Source: Blastococcus sp. (GTDB lineage: Bacteria; Actinomycetota; Actinomycetes; Mycobacteriales; Geodermatophilaceae). From it: a stretch of 6,855 nt of DNA. This document shows, piece by piece, positions 5,705 through 6,855 of the stretch (position 1 is its first letter; every line of letters begins with the position of its first letter). The position numbers were made by a program, and so were the translations under genes. Where the stretch lies: positions 1-6,855 of the forward strand of contig JAOPUS010000295.1 in assembly GCA_025963345.1 (NCBI GenBank), given 5' to 3'. The notes under the pieces are model-generated. The model was not told where the DNA came from. It did not search any database and worked only from the letters and a program-made list of their open reading frames with translations.

Positions 5705-6697
5705 GTGACGCTGCTGCAGTCTTCCCCCAACGACACCCTCGAGGTGCGCTCGCGCTCGACGCGGCGTGAGCCCGACACCAGTGGCCTGGTGTCGACCGAC
5801 CTCGTGCGCGTGTACCTCAACACCATTGGCAAGACGGCTCTGCTCACCGCAGAGCAGGAGGTCGAGCTCGCCAAGCGGATCGAAGCCGGCCTGTACGCCG
5901 GGCGTCTCCTCGCGGAGAAGCAGGGCCTCTCCCCCGCGCGTCAGCGCGACTACAAGACCCTCGCCATCGACGGCAAGGCCGCCAAGGCACACCTGCTGGA
6001 GGCCAACCTCCGGCTCGTCGTCTCCGTGGCCAAGCGCTACACCGGCCACGGCATGACGTTCCTGGACCTCATCCAGGAGGGCAACGTCGGGCTGATCCGC
6101 GCAGTCGAGAAGTTCGACTACACCAAGGGCTTCAAGTTCTCCACGTACGCGACGTGGTGGATCCGCCAGTCGATCACCCGCGCCATGGCCGACTCCGGGC
6201 GCACCATCCGGCTGCCCGTCCACCTGGCCGAGCAGGTCAACAAGGTGGTCCGCACCCGCCGCCGCGTGCACCAGGAGCTGGAGCGCGAGCCCACCGCCGA
6301 GGAACTCGGCCTCGAGCTGGACATGACCCCCGAGCGGATCACCGAGCTGCTCGAGTACAGCCGCGACCTGGTCAGCCTCGACCAGACCGTGGGCAGCGAC
6401 GAGGAGTCGCGGCTCGGTGACTTCATCGAGGACGCCGACGCCGCCGTGGCGGAGGACGCGCTCGCCTTCCAGATGATGAAGGGCGACGTCCGCACGGTCC
6501 TGTCCACCCTCGAGGACCGCGAGCGCGACGTCGTCGTCCTCCGGTTCGGGCTCGACGGTCACCAGCCGCGCACCTTGGAGCAGATCGGCAAGCAGTTCGG
6601 TCTCTCCCGCGAGCGCGTGCGGCAGATCGAGCTCGAGACGATGACCAAGCTGCGCGTCCCCCAGCGGGCCGACGCGCTCAGGGACTACCTGGGCTGA
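5705..6697 (+). CDS. sigB: SigB/HrdD-like RNA polymerase sigma factor (sigma70 group 2)
   Basis: A 330-residue sigma factor of the primary-like secondary class, close in length to mycobacterial SigB (about 320). Region 1.2 is STDLVRVYLNTIGKTALL (30-47). Region 2 spans about 97-167, with core-binding DLIQEGNVGLIRAVEKFDY (121-139) and promoter-melting/-10 residues KFSTYATWWIRQ (144-155). Region 3 is about 176-250. Region 4 has FGLDGHQPRTLEQIG and the -35-reading helix LSRERVRQIELETMTKLR (300-317). There is no long acidic region 1.1, which separates it from the housekeeping factor. I prefer the GTG at 5705 because AAGGA lies 12 bases upstream and the extra residues from an ATG at 5669 (MHPNRRQGRRHI) are not family-like; that earlier start would give 342 residues and cannot be excluded. 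Its leader carries stress-type promoter motifs, suggesting control by an ECF sigma factor. It likely redirects polymerase in stress or stationary phase. Confidence 0.93.
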   Translation: MTLLQSSPNDTLEVRSRSTRREPDTSGLVSTDLVRVYLNTIGKTALLTAEQEVELAKRIEAGLYAGRLLAEKQGLSPARQRDYKTLAIDGKAAKAHLLEANLRLVVSVAKRYTGHGMTFLDLIQEGNVGLIRAVEKFDYTKGFKFSTYATWWIRQSITRAMADSGRTIRLPVHLAEQVNKVVRTRRRVHQELEREPTAEELGLELDMTPERITELLEYSRDLVSLDQTVGSDEESRLGDFIEDADAAVAEDALAFQMMKGDVRTVLSTLEDRERDVVVLRFGLDGHQPRTLEQIGKQFGLSRERVRQIELETMTKLRVPQRADALRDYLG

Positions 6698-6724
6698 TCG
6701 CCGGGCTGAGCAGGCGCACATCGG

Positions 6725-6752
6725 GAGCCGGTCACCGTCGGGTGGCCGGCTC
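6725..6752 (+). terminator. Hairpin terminator after sigB
   Basis: GAGCCGGTCACC (6725-6736) pairs with GGTGGCCGGCTC (6741-6752) over 12 bases, with one G-T wobble and a GTCG loop. It begins 27 bases after the sigB stop. No U-run follows, which is common for actinobacterial terminators. Confidence 0.7.
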
Positions 6753-6763
6753 TCGCTGCTTCT

Positions 6764-6812
6764 GGGGTGTTGCGCACGCTCTCCTGCACGACCCCGCTAG
6801 CGACAACACCCC
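6764..6812. repeat. Long-looped inverted repeat GGGGTGTTG / CAACACCCC
   Basis: GGGGTGTTG (6764-6772) and CAACACCCC (6804-6812) are perfect nine-base inverted copies. They extend inward by CGC/GCG with one bulged A and outward by a few pairs around a bulged C. The enclosed stretch is about 31 bases. It may be a second terminator, perhaps for a minus-strand gene beyond the window, or a protein-binding site. The rest of 6698-6855 shows no gene. Confidence 0.45.
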
Positions 6813-6855
6813 CAGAGCGCGGCTCGAGCTAGACCGCTGAGCGCATGTGACGGGG

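Noticed and set aside
5234..6721. 495-codon minus-strand open frame opposite sigB and part of dtd
   Set aside because: The two plus-strand genes are clearly real, and this frame has shadow composition and no recognisable domain.

Overview
The window is very GC-rich, with third-codon positions dominated by G or C. It carries a SigB-type secondary sigma factor, an Actinobacteria-style D-aminoacyl-tRNA deacylase and a large MalT-like LuxR regulator. Together these point to a high-GC actinobacterium; the genus cannot be fixed from this sequence alone.

Left part (1-3655, minus strand). A large ATP-binding LuxR-family regulator (433-3183) is the dominant gene. Directly after its stop codon, in the same frame, lies a fragment of an alpha/beta hydrolase that lacks its N-terminal third and ends early. 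Upstream of the regulator is a small multi-membrane-segment protein whose two halves lie in different frames, so it looks like a frameshifted pseudogene.

Middle part (3689-4994). This is a patch of gene fossils around one intact gene, a single-domain cupin (4299-4757, plus strand). To its left are a remnant resembling the C-terminus of a PaaX-family regulator, broken over several frames, and a decayed divergent gene pair: the first codons of an HhH-GPD-type DNA-repair protein on the minus strand and of dtd on the plus strand. To its right the same divergent pair appears again, with dtd intact and the HhH-GPD gene again reduced to its start. The cupin therefore sits between two diverged direct copies of one locus.

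Right part (4995-6855, plus strand). An intact dtd (removal of D-amino acids from tRNA) is followed by a roughly 275-base regulatory leader and then a complete sigB-type sigma factor. The leader holds a good match to a SigE/SigH/SigR-type stress promoter (GGAAC-N19-GTTG) and a weaker SigF/SigB-type match (GTTG-N16-GGGTAC). A strong hairpin follows the sigma gene, and a second, long-looped inverted repeat lies beyond it.

The genes do not form one obvious pathway. The most notable content is the duplicated, decayed HhH-GPD/dtd divergon around the cupin, and the stress-type promoter architecture before sigB. I found no convincing new biological system.
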